Shown here: positions 1-15,209 of the stretch, piece by piece
Numbering within the stretch: position 1 is the stretch's first letter
How the letters are laid out: the number at the start of each line of letters is the position of its first letter
NCBI RefSeq assembly: GCF_037325665.1
Contig: NC_090252.1
Coordinates: 66,780,929-66,844,928, forward strand
DNA: 64,000 bases
DNA from: Littorina saxatilis
Taxonomy: Eukaryota; Mollusca; Gastropoda; Littorinimorpha; Littorinidae
Reading direction: 5' to 3'
Program-made: the position numbers and the translations under genes
The notes under the pieces: generated by a model
What the model was told of the DNA's origin: nothing
Database searches by the model: none
What the model saw: the letters and a program-made list of their open reading frames with translations, nothing else

Positions 1-502
1 CGATGTCTCGTTCCGCGCCGCGTGTACTCTGGGTCCAGTGTGTCTTCACCTGTGATTGGATAGCTGTATTTCTACCTTACCCCCAGAGGTAATCAATTAG
101 CTTAACAAGCAATCACCATTATTTACCTATTCTTCCTTTGTTTCCATGTATTTAATCTCCTCTCCCATCGGCGGTTAAACTATTATTTGTTGATCTTAAA
201 AACTTGCTGAGATGATGCAGGTGTTAGAGTATACTTTACGTGAATAAAAAATCCAAAACGCTCAGTTCTTGAACTGTTCAGAACAAAATTCACATTCATT
301 TAAATCAATTATATTTATTTGATATATTCAATAAAAGTTCCATAAATGTCTTTCATGCCTTTGAATGTTTTATTTCAAACGTTAGCGGTCTTATTGTTTC
401 CGGCTTTACTGTACTGTACAAAGTAAACATAGTTTTAAAACCGTTTAGAAGAGCAAAGCAGGAAGATGAGACAGGACATTCAGATAGAAAAGTCAATAAT
501 AA

Positions 503-552
503 ACAAGTCGCGTAAAGCGATATTAAGACATTCAGTTAATCTGTCGACCTGA
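503..552 (-). mobile_element. H-element 3' end fragment
   Basis: A sequence resembling the H-element 3' terminus in reverse (ACAAGTCGCGTAAAGCGA, then a diverged subterminal repeat and CTGTCGA). The body does not follow, so this is an old fragment or a related subfamily. The same fragment recurs at 4621-4671 in the duplicated copy. Confidence 0.5.
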
Positions 553-734
553 ACGTCACAACTGAACAAAAAGTCTTCATCGAGTCTTGGTTGATTGACA
601 CCCGTTGACCGAGACACTGCTGGCTTGCAATCATGTGAAGAGCGATTGTTACTGCACAGTATCAATTAGATTTAAAGTTATCTATTTACTTTTGGATTAA
701 GAAAATAACAATAGAATGGAACCAGTTTTTTGTT

Positions 735-1702
<968 letters not shown>

Positions 1703-2375
1703 TTGTTATTGTAATAATATTGTTTTGAAGCAAAGATTTGATCAGCAAATCATTGAATCATGTGGTTGGTTTTTTTAAGTTTTAGGCTGCAATGCAATTT
1801 CAATAGTCCGGATCGGATCGACTAATGTTCGACCTAAATTTCAATTAATTGATTACAAATGCGACCGTCACAGTGTCGCCTCAACTTCATTTTACCAGTC
1901 GGATTTGACGTCATCAAAGACATTGAATAAAGCACGAAACTGTTGTAAAAGGTTTAACGTTTTGTATGTATCTGTGTTGCAGTTTTCTGGGAATCGCTCT
2001 AAAGTGCAAGCACGCACATACATACGTACACCCCCACATCCCTCCTGCTACCCGTCTACCGCAATGCATTCAGTCAAATTGTGATTCAATGTAAAACAAG
2101 ATATAGTGCGTTTCAAAGCGAGATCGAGAATCCTGTGCATCAAAACAGATGTAGGTTTAAAGGTCAGTTTTGTTACAACAGATCAGAGCAATGTCTAAGT
2201 ATTTTCAATATCGTATGGAGATAAAGTACGATATATCAAAACATGTGACAGCGCTGGTCTGTACAGCTGAACGTAGTGCATTAGACAGATATTACGTCAT
2301 GTTCTATTTTTAATTCCTACTGGGGATCGACTGACCTTACCTTGTTAGTGGGCCACTATTTGATGTCTTACTACC
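1703..2375. other. no gene seen; duplicated flank
   Basis: Right flank of H-element 1 within the 2.35 kb duplication. No splice-consistent exon or structured element was recognised. The equivalent stretch is 5806-6465. Confidence 0.6.
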
Positions 2376-2382
2376 TCTGATG

Positions 2383-2385
<3 letters not shown>

Positions 2386-2471
<86 letters not shown>

Positions 2472-2513
2472 CTCTCTGTCTCTCTCTCTTTCTCTCTCTC
2501 TATTCTCTCTCTT

Positions 2514-2550
<37 letters not shown>

Positions 2551-2602
2551 CTCCATCTCTCTCTCTCTCTCTCATCTCTCTCTCTATCTCTGTTTCTCTC
2601 TC

Positions 2603-2633
<31 letters not shown>

Positions 2634-2743
2634 CGCTCTCTCTCTCTGTCTCTCTCTCTCATCTCTCTCTCTCCCATCTCTCTCTCTCCATCTCTCTCTC
2701 TCTCTCTCTCGCTCTCTGTTTCTCTCTCTCTCTTCTCTCTATC

Positions 2744-2817
<74 letters not shown>
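2386..2817 (+). repeat. (CT)n microsatellite, imperfect
   Basis: About 430 bp of CT/TC repeats with scattered interruptions. The open frames across it (poly-Ser/Leu, poly-Arg/Glu) are artefacts. Confidence 0.97.
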
Positions 2818-2819
<2 letters not shown>

Positions 2820-2820
<1 letters not shown>

Positions 2821-4119
2821 TTTGTTTGCATGTTCTCTAGATACATGCATGTTTCCAGGTCTACAACTATTGTATATTGTAAAATTCGACCTAAACATAC
2901 TTCATTCTGCACAATGCTTATTTTCCAAAAGCTTCAAAAATATGGAACATAAAAAGAGCGCTAGATCAATACACTTCTGTCTTTAGCATGGTTTGTTTTG
3001 TTCTATCATTCACGGAGCATAGCTAATATGGCTGCATTTTTTGTGCCTAAGGGGTTTTGATTTTGCCTTTAGAAAAAGTTTGAAAGCAAAAAAAATCGCT
3101 CATTTTTTATTTAGTCAAGTTTTTCTGTGTTTTTCTTTCTTTCTTTCTTTCTTTTATATTTTATCTTTTCTATCTTTTTTTCATCTTTATTTTCTTGTTT
3201 TGTTATTGCTTGAATGTTTTAGTCATACCAACCATGACCGGACATCTATTGGAGGTCGATCTGCCCTGGGTTGCATTTCTCCGGTGCAGACCGACGAAGA
3301 CAACTTATTAATGCTTCTAACAATCATTCTGATCACATTATTTTCTTGAACCGGTGCAAGCAAACAGCCCAGAAGCGTCGGACACGTGACATCAAATGTT
3401 TCGGATTATGCCGCGTGTGTCAGTATTTGCGTTAGTTCATTCAAATTCTCATTGTAGGGATTTGAATAAACAAAACGTGACCTAGCTGCAAAAGTAAGCA
3501 ATCCCGGTTGGATAAATACCGGGAATAATAATTTAAAAGCTCGAGGCGAAAAACAAAACGAATCTAATTCTAAATCGAGAGTGTTTATTATGCATGCTAT
3601 TTGCTTCTACGATATCCTTGTTTTATAATCGAAGGAAGAACAACTCGACATGACGCGTTATGGATTATGTTTAGAAACGTCTGTGTACACATTGTCTGCG
3701 TGTGCTAGTACTTAAAGGGGTCACTCGCAGTTTGCACGATTCGACCGTTGTAACCTTTGTACGCCCAGAGTCCACGCTGTTTAAGGTATTGTTAGATATG
3801 CTGCAAACACTTGCGTCATATAGATCGCTGGCGTGTGTTGCGGGAGGGAGGGGGGTTGGTGCTTGTTTGTGTGTGTCTGTGTGTGTGTGTGTCTGTGTGT
3901 GGGCACACGCCTGTGACTGTTATGTTCGCATGCATGTCTGTATGTGAAGGTTTCTATCAAAACTCATAAACAACAAAATAAAGCACAGAAATGAAAAAGT
4001 ATGAGCCACGTTCAATAATCATAGATTACATTTCTTTCAATCACAGTGTTAACGTCCGTTTCGTCAATAAACCCCATACTAAGGTCTGCAATTTTCTTTC
4101 TTGCTCATTGTCTCAAAAA
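2820..4119. other. spacer between duplicated copies, no gene seen
   Basis: Unique-looking sequence with a short GT-rich patch near 3870-3900. No convincing exon, TIR pair or RNA gene was found. Confidence 0.5.
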
Positions 4120-6465
<2,346 letters not shown>

Positions 6466-6665
6466 NNNNNNNNNNNNNNNNNNNNNNNNNNNNNNNNNNN
6501 NNNNNNNNNNNNNNNNNNNNNNNNNNNNNNNNNNNNNNNNNNNNNNNNNNNNNNNNNNNNNNNNNNNNNNNNNNNNNNNNNNNNNNNNNNNNNNNNNNNN
6601 NNNNNNNNNNNNNNNNNNNNNNNNNNNNNNNNNNNNNNNNNNNNNNNNNNNNNNNNNNNNNNNNN
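6466..6665. other. assembly gap, exactly 200 N
   Basis: A run of exactly 200 N, the usual fixed-size scaffold placeholder. The true distance is unknown. Confidence 1.
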
Positions 6666-6929
6666 GGATGGGGGGCAAGATTGGGAGATAGTAATTCTGG
6701 TTAGGCAGACCATGCCATCCAGTCGTTTTTACCAGCTAGCTCGATATTTAGACAGTCGATCATCCGCTTTGTGTATGCTTGGTAAATAAAGCAAAACGAG
6801 TCGATTTCTTCCACGATCAGTAGCTAATCAAACACAACAAAGTAGGATCTCCCCTTAGAATTAAAGACTTAAAAAAGATAGCACAGACATAGACATACAT
6901 AACGCCTACACACCACCACCCCCCACATA

Positions 6930-7074
6930 CACACACACCTACACAAAGAGGGAGACACATACACACACACCAACACACACACACACACATAAACACACAC
7001 ACACACATACACACATAAACACACACACACACACATACACACATAAACACACACACACACACATACACACATAA

Positions 7075-7109
<35 letters not shown>

Positions 7110-7237
7110 CCCTCACACACCACACACACACACACACACACCACAACACACACACACCACAACACACACACACATACACCACACACATACTCACACACAC
7201 ACACACTCGCACACACACATACCCACACACACACCAC

Positions 7238-7271
<34 letters not shown>
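6930..7271 (+). repeat. (CA)n-rich microsatellite, imperfect
   Basis: Long CA-rich tract with ATACACACATAAACA-type interruptions. Confidence 0.95.
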
Positions 7272-7274
<3 letters not shown>

Positions 7275-7275
7275 C

Positions 7276-7612
7276 TATATGTGTGGATGGTTACCTAAGA
7301 GGCGGCACTGGGTGCAGTGCCTTTCTAGTGCACTTGCACTACAACAGCACTGGGTGCAGTACTCGCTCCGGCATCGAAGAATTTTGCACTAAAAAATGCA
7401 CAAAATTTGACCTATTTCGTCGCCTATAGAGGACGGAAAGAATGTCATTTTGAACATTGTTATGACATTCTTTCCGTCAAAAAAGTCAATTTAACGGTGT
7501 TAAATGAAGCGACCATCCACACAATTAGGTTGCCATCCAGAGTTTAAATTGCCATCCACGTGTGGATGGTTGCCTTATGGTGATTTAGGCAACCAAACCT
7601 GTGGAAACATGG
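7276..7612 (+). mobile_element. palindrome-bearing repeat, longer copy
   Basis: Begins TGTGTGGATGGTTACCTAAG just after one (CA)n tract and ends AACATGGGTA just before another. A near-identical copy at 14224-14512 also lies between (CA)n tracts. It contains a perfect 16-bp inverted repeat, GACGGAAAGAATGTCA at 7432-7447 and its complement at 7463-7478, with a 15-nt loop, and several inverted GTGGATGG/CCATCCAC motifs. It is non-coding and probably a small non-autonomous element. The superfamily is not resolved. Confidence 0.6.
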
Positions 7613-7617
7613 GTACA

Positions 7618-7666
<49 letters not shown>
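7613..7666 (+). repeat. (CA)n microsatellite
   Basis: CA repeat directly abutting the palindrome-bearing repeat. Confidence 0.95.
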
Positions 7667-7667
<1 letters not shown>

Positions 7668-7988
7668 CCAACCAATCAACAAGCAACAACAAAAACACCA
7701 ATGTTACATTTGTTGGACCATGGTGCTGCAGGACGTCATTAGAACTGATCTTTAGCGCTGAGAGTGGTTGCTACAATAAAGACACCTTTGGTTTATTGAC
7801 TGAATTTCACAGAAGCAATATCCGTTTGAAATGTTCAGCACGATTGACGTGATCCACACAGGCCTATTATTCCACCTCAGAGAGACAATAAGGGGGAGGG
7901 GGGGGGTGGGTAGGGGGGGGGGGGTGGGATGGGGTGGGGGGTCAAAAGCATAACTATTGTTGCGCATGCATTTTCTTTACAATTTTTT

Positions 7989-8905
7989 AATGAGTATGTT
8001 GTGTTGCATAAGGCAGTGCGTATCTGCCTGGGCTTTTATAAAGAGTAACTGTTGCTGATTCTTCTGAAGTTGTCGTGGGTAATGTGGTATACATTTCTCT
8101 ACTTATTCTAATTTCCAACTGCTAATTCAATGCGCAAAATGTCATTCTGCCTTTAAAGACGTTGACAGTTTCCACATAACTGCGCGTCCTTATTTTACTG
8201 TGATTAAAGGCACACTCCTTGCGGTAAAAACATGTCGGCTGACCATTTCAGATTCTGACAGGCTTTTCTATGGGATTAGACAGAATGAAGTCATCACTGA
8301 ATGTCCACTTTGCACAGCGAGTCACCAATATGCTGATTATTGGTATGTGTGCAGGTGGAGGGATGCCTTGTCGTATGGACACATCTGCCAAAGCTGAGAT
8401 GGTGATTTAACTTGTTTACAGGGGAAGCAATCCGCCTTCAAAGTTCCATCACTACACTGCCTTAAATTACAACTGCAATACCTTGGCTGAATCAGTATGT
8501 AATTTAAAAAAAATACTTGGTCGATATTTTGAGTACATTTTGCAAACATCGCTTCTGTCTGAAGCTTGTGCTCAGGATCTGGATTTGTTATAAATTGTTC
8601 CCATGTCAAACGCATCGGACTTTAAATAAAAAGAAAAACACGAGCGATTTGAAATCATTCTTATGTGTCTTCATTTGCTGACCGCGGCAAGAGGACCTGC
8701 ACTACTGAACCACAGTTTACGGGAAGCAAATTCAAATGTAAGTTGTGACACACGTATCAAGAACGTAGATCCGGGCCCTTACTACTTTCTAACTTGCAGT
8801 AGGGTTATTTTCTAAACCATTTTGTGAACTTAATTTCCAGTCCTTAAGATGATTAAAACGTACATTAAATGACAATTACAATGTATTCTCTTTAATTTTT
8901 CAGTA
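7989..8905. other. no gene seen; possible dispersed repeat at 8200-8480
   Basis: The segment near 8200-8480 (AAAGGCACACTCCTTGC... to CAAAGTTCCATCAC) looks like a dispersed gastropod repeat from memory, but no second copy is visible here. The rest is unassigned. A G-rich tract lies just before, at about 7890-7945. Confidence 0.35.
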
Positions 8906-8911
8906 ATATGC

Positions 8912-9391
8912 CAGGTATATAATGATACAGACATGCAACAGGTAGATAATGATACAGACATGCAACAGGTAGATAATGATACAGACATGCAACAGGTAGA
9001 TAATGATACAGACATGCAACAGGTAGATAATGATACAGACATGCAACAGGTAGATAATGATACAGACATGCAACAGGTAGATAATGATACAGACATGCAA
9101 CAGGTAGATAATGATACAGACATGCAACAGGTAGATAATTATACAGACATGCAACAGGTAGATAATGATACAGACATGCAACAGGTAGATAATGATACAG
9201 ACATGCAACAGGTAGATAATGATACAGACATGCAACAGGTAGATAATGATACAGACATGCAACAGGTAGATAATGATACAGACATGCAACAGGTAGATAA
9301 TGATACAGACATGCAACAGGTAGATAATGATACAGACATGCAACACAAACAGTGTATATATTTTTGTCTTTCTAAACATTGTTAGTATTCA
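8912..9391 (+). repeat. 27-bp minisatellite array, 16 copies, with flank
   Basis: About 16 near-identical 27-bp units (core GATACAGACATGCAACAG) at 8912-9345, followed by about 45 bp that recurs after the second array at 10824-10930. Because 27 is a multiple of three, open frames run through on both strands. They are not taken as genes. Confidence 0.95.
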
Positions 9392-9701
9392 CAACCCAAC
9401 CTTTGGTCTTCATGTTACGAAAGTGATGTACTTTGAAACCCTTGTAATTTACTTGAACGTAGACAAACAACATGACCAAGTATTTGCAATTCTGTGTCTG
9501 CATGCCAAGGATATATAATTATATATTTATATGGAACAAGTATGTATTAATGAAATCAATTGTTATGGTTAAAATGTTTCAGTTAAGTAAAGAAACAGCA
9601 CCTTCGTAATATGGCTTTCCCTGGTATATAGCTGTGGAGAATAACCCGCTACCAAAAGAATAATATATACGTCCAACGGTTTGAACCTCACGCACACTCA
9701 C

Positions 9702-9798
9702 CCAGCCAGTGGCTAGAGTTGGGAGAACCAAAGCCCTGGATGAACTCTGCCAGCGGTCTGCTGAAGGTCAGCGTGTCATCCGCTCTCTTCTCTATCAC
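9702..9798 (-). CDS. FReD gene exon 3
   Basis: 97 nt between acceptor TGTGTGACAG and donor CTGG/GTGAGTGTG. It encodes VIEKRADDTLTFSRPLAEF then IQGFGSPNSSHWL plus the first base of a Gly codon. The alignment to the FReD signature (V.QRR.DG...F...W..Y..GFG....FWLG) is clear. Confidence 0.85.
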
Positions 9799-10087
9799 CT
9801 GTCACACAAAACGGACGATTACGCACACAGATTGAGAGAGAGAGAGGAAGAGAGAGAGAGGAAGTGGTAGAGAGGAAGAGAGAAGGGAGATAATTGAATT
9901 GAATTGAACTTTATTTAACAAGGATTAAGATTGACGGCTTTTCTTACAATCTGTCCTTGGGACGCATAGACACACAATTATATAATTAAAAAATTAAAAA
10001 TTGAAAAATTAAAAAGTTAACCAACAAAAGGAGGTCGGAAAACTTCAGCACGTGATAATAAAGATGACGAGAGAGCGAGGGGAGAGA

Positions 10088-10120
<33 letters not shown>

Positions 10121-10380
10121 GAAGAGAGAGAGAGGAAGTGGTAGAGAGGAAGAGAGAAGGAAGATTTAGAGAGAGGGGGAGAGAGTGAGAGAGAGAGGAG
10201 GAGGTTGAGAGAGAGAGGGAGGTGTAGAGAACTCGAACTCGAACTCGAACTCGAAAACTTTATTGCCGATGGATGATAGCATTAGGTCCATATGGTCCTT
10301 TCTTACAGCTAGTCCCTACTATAATACACACAAAGAACAAATAATTATGAAGAATTTATATAAAAAAAAATTAAAAAAAG

Positions 10381-10458
<78 letters not shown>

Positions 10459-10542
10459 AGATTGAGAGAGAGAGGGGGAGAGAATGAGAGAGAGAGGGGG
10501 AGATTGAGAGAGAGGGAGGGGTAGAGAGAGAGAGAGGGGGAG

Positions 10543-10612
<70 letters not shown>

Positions 10613-13600
10613 GGGGAGAGAGTTAGAGAGAGAGAGAGATGGGAAATAAGCAACTTGAAAAGTGTGTTCTTCAACAGATTCGAGGTGCTTGTGCACGATC
10701 GCCTACTCGAGAAAGAAATTTCTTTTAAAAGCAGTGCACACCATATTTTAGGTTCCATTGCACTATCGGCTTTTTGTTTTTTCTTCGCTCAGTACTTGCT
10801 CCCCACAGCCCCCCCCCCCCGCCGTAGATAATGATACAGACATGCAACAGGTAGATAATGATACAGACATGCAACAGGTAGATAATGATACAGACATGCA
10901 ACAGGTAGATAATGATACAGACATGCAACACAAACAGTGTATATATTTTTATCTTTCTAAACATTGTTAGTATTCAAACAACAAACACATACACAATACA
11001 CACAAAAACACCCTCCCACATTTTGTGAACATCGTTCTAAAACAGTCTTCATTAAACACTGAAGCTCGAGACAGCTGACGATTTTTAATTTAAAAGTTGT
11101 CTGCATCGTGAGGGATGGGGTGCACAGCTCTTTATTCAGATTTCGCAGACCAGTGTCTTATGGCGTTGTACACAGTCTTCCCACGTCTTAAATCGCATCC
11201 TCTATTCTACACACGTGAGAGAGACCACCCTTGTCATAACTAAAACCATATCTTCACACGTATGTACATCATGGAAATGAGGTCAAAAGGTCAAACTATC
11301 AACCCGACAACACATTTGCACTGCCTGACGATGACCTCAGTCAACAGTACACTTTCACTGCTCACGACGACAAAGTCACCGAGAAAAACTGCATTCTCTA
11401 GACGCTTTGTTGTGTTCTCAATTGTTTGTTTGTTTGTTTGCTTAACGCCCAGCCGACCACGAAGGGCCATATCAGGGCGGTGCTGCTTTGACATATAACG
11501 TGCGCCACACACAAGACAGAAGTCGCAGCACAGGCTTCATGTCTCACCCAGTCACATTATTCTGACACCGGACCAACCAGTCCTAGCACTAACCCCATAA
11601 TGCCAGACGCCGTTTGGGGCGGGGACGTAGCTCAGTTGGTAGCGCGCTGGCTTTGTAGCCAGTTGGTCGCTATCAGCGTGGGTTCGATCCCCACGTTCGG
11701 CGAAAGATTTATTTCTCGGAGTCAACTTTGTGCAGACTCTCTTCGGTGTCCGAAAACCCCCGTGTGCACACATGCGCACGAAAAAGATCCCACGTTCACA
11801 GCGAAAGTCTCAGGGCTTGGAAAACACGAAGACACGCATGCATCAATATCATCTCTCGTCTCTGATTATCATGATCGTCACGTATTTTCGATACTTTGAC
11901 GAGACAAACCCAATGCTGGTGTGTCGAAGAAGACAGCCACAGCGGGCTTGTTCGAATCAAAGTATCACACCATATCTTCAGCGTATTACCAAAACCTGTC
12001 CCAATATAGACCAGTTGGTCTAAGAGGACGTTAAACCCTAATAGTCAGACGCCAGGCGGAGCAGCCACTAGATTGCCAATTTTAAAGTCTTAGGTATGAC
12101 CCTGCCGGGGCGGACTCCTTACCATTAGGCCAACCGTGCCGGTCTGTGTTCTCTATGAACTTGCACGTGACGCTAAGTTCCTATTGTACAGTCTTTTTGC
12201 TTTGTATGTGGCTTTTCGAAAAGAGAATTCACTTGAGCGGAGAAGATAAAGAAAGCAGCGGGCAAATGGTTCTGTCTATTCTTTGGAACCGAAAACTTCA
12301 AACCAAACTGATCGAGGTGAACCGTAGAAACGTTCACAAAAGCAAAATACTTTTGATTTGGATAAGTGATTGCCAAACCAAGTTTAAAGGTTTGGAAATT
12401 GGAAATTAATTTCATCGATTCAAAGCGACGGAGCTGTCAGTCAGTTTGAGGTAAAAGGAATGCACGCAAGTACATAACATGGCTTGCTGCGTGATTCCAG
12501 GTTAACACTGTTGATTTTTCAAATAGTGTTGATATCGCTTTCTCTCGCATTTCCATAGAAACAGTCGTGGATATTTGGTACTACACAGCAAGCTATACAT
12601 GCCAAGCAACACATATAACGCACAGTTTCTTCAGAAATACTTTAAATCAAATATTGAGCAAAATTAATTTTCGATAAACTTGATATTGATAAAAAGGTTA
12701 ACACTAAACATAAATAACAACACAACATCTTCATCTAAGCATGCCTAAATAAACCTTCTATGTCCTTAACATTCTCAATCTCAAATGAACTGAGAAAATA
12801 AAATCACGTTTCTTTTTTTTTGCTCAGTTGATAATATTGTCTATGAAAAAAAGCACATACAGTCCACCAGTGACCGCTGTCCAGCTGACAGAAGACGGAC
12901 ACAGGGGTAGAGGAGGCGGAGAAGGGGTAGACACTGTAGACCCCGCTGTTTGTTGTCCAGCCTTGATTGCCCAGCTCTGTGCAGTCCTGGGCCACAGCTG
13001 TGAAATACAAACTGACCCATGTTCATTTGCTTCTGTGTCGGTGTATTCATTGTTGCTTCAGGCGTATTTCTGAGAGTGATAGTTTTGTAAAAACTGTTAA
13101 AACTCTTTTACAAATGTTGCTGATTGTAAAGAATCAATCAAGGCGTTGGATAACGATCTCCCTGGCTCCACCACCACTCAAAAACAGCAACAAAACAACA
13201 ACAACAATTTTATTATTCTCTTTATTTATATAGCGCCTTATCCGAAGTTCAAAGCGCTTTATGCCGTGTGAGATGGAATTTTTTACACAATATATCACGC
13301 ATTCACATCGACCAGCAAACCTCAAGCCTGTTAGGCGAATGTTCACCTTTCGCGGCCTTTATTCCAAGTCACACGGGTATTTGATGGACATTTTTATCTA
13401 TGCCTATACAATTTTGCCAGGAAAGACCCTTTTGTCAATCGTGGGATCTTTAACGTGCACACCCCAATATAGTGTACACGAAGGGACCTCGGTTTTTCGT
13501 CTCATCCGAAAGACTAGCACTTGAACCCACCATCTAGGTTAGGAAAGGGGGGAGAAAATAGCGGCCCGACCCAGGGTCGAACACGCAACCTCTCGATTCC

Positions 13601-13668
13601 GAGCGCAAGTGCGTTACCACTCGGCCACCCAGACCACAACAACAACAACAATAACAACAACAGCAACA

Positions 13669-13719
<51 letters not shown>

Positions 13720-14542
13720 CGGATACCACATAGCACTACTTACACATCGCATGACCATTACACTCACTATTTCTGTCTTTTAGAACATATTGTACGGGAC
13801 ATATGGTGCTACTGCGCACATTAAAAACACATTTGACCTTTTGCGTTCTGGTCATCATCGCTCCACGGCTATCGCCAGTTATCTCTCTGACCGGACGCTA
13901 AAGTCCTACGCGAATTTATCAAAACAAGAATACAGAGTTATCTCCCATATGTTGTTCGCGAGCAGTGTTCGCGAGACGAAAATGATTGCAGATTGGCCGA
14001 CTTCGACAGTGATCTCCGTTCTGTTCTTCACAGTTATGATAAAGACATCGTTCTAAGGTCAAAACAAGTCGACATTTTGGGACTGCTGCCGGAAGGAGAC
14101 CGTAATATATGGTTGCATCACTGTCAGAAAAAATCGTCTGCTCCAGCGAGCGCCGAAACCAAACGGTTGATTATCACGTGACACTTTTGCCACACTCACA
14201 CACACACACACACACGTACCTAAAGTGTGGATGGTTACCTAAGAGGCGGCACTGGGTGTAGTGCCTTTCTAGTGCACTTGCACTACAACAGCACTGGGTG
14301 CAGTACTCGCTCCGGCATCGAAGAATTTTGCACTAAAAAATGCACAAAATTTGACCTATTTCGTCGCCTATAGAGGACGGAAAGAATGTCATTTTGAACA
14401 TGGAAGCGACCATCCACACAATTAGGTTGCCATCCAGAGTTTAGGTTGTCATCCACGTGTGGATGGTTGCCTTATGGTGATTTAGGCAACCAAACCTGTG
14501 GAAACATGGGTACACACACACACACACACACGCACACACACA

Positions 14543-14607
<65 letters not shown>

Positions 14608-15173
14608 TCACCCTCGTCCCTGTGTGAATACGTGTAGTCAATATTTAACTAAATGTAAACAACATGTATAATTGAAACATAAATAATGGACTCTTTTCTT
14701 TAGTTTCAGTTCTGCTCGATACAGAGGTGAACTGAACGGAACAAGTACTTCCTCAGTTCGTGTTTATTTTTCAAAACAATTCTAATAAGAAACTGAAGAT
14801 GTGACAATCAATATTTTGTTCGTTTGACAGTCACGTGCCTAAACACACAGGCCAGAACAATTGGCACTGAATTATGCTTTGCATTTTTGTTTTTCTAACA
14901 AAAGAAAGCGTCTGGTTTTTATCTGTTTTTAAGTATTTGCTGATCATCGAATTTGTTTGCACTAATTTGACAACCTTTTCACATTTCAAACATTTTTAAT
15001 GCACTACAAATGCGCGCATCAAGTAGAGTTTTTAACTTCTTAACACAAATAGATTAAGCTAAGAGTTTTAGGTAAGCTGAATTAGTCAGTGCTAGTTTTA
15101 TCTTTAAGTGTTTGTTCTCTTTGCGTATTAGTTACTTTAGTTACAGAAATGTAAAACAAAACTGAATATACAG

Positions 15174-15209
<36 letters not shown>

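Noticed and set aside
2345-2952. Ser/Leu and Arg/Glu dipeptide frames, and similar Thr/His and Cys/Val frames elsewhere
   Set aside because: Translations of CT/GA and CA/GT microsatellites.
8337-8615. 92-codon minus-strand frame
   Set aside because: Lies in sequence that looks like a dispersed repeat. No conserved motif.
8900-9385. Repetitive 150-codon frames in the 27-bp array
   Set aside because: Tandem-repeat artefact, open on both strands.
11615-11702. tRNA gene (A box and B box present); likewise at 29000-29092, 42000-42080, 55320-55375
   Set aside because: The acceptor and anticodon stems do not pair and each is fused to a repeated body with target duplications, so these are SINE heads.
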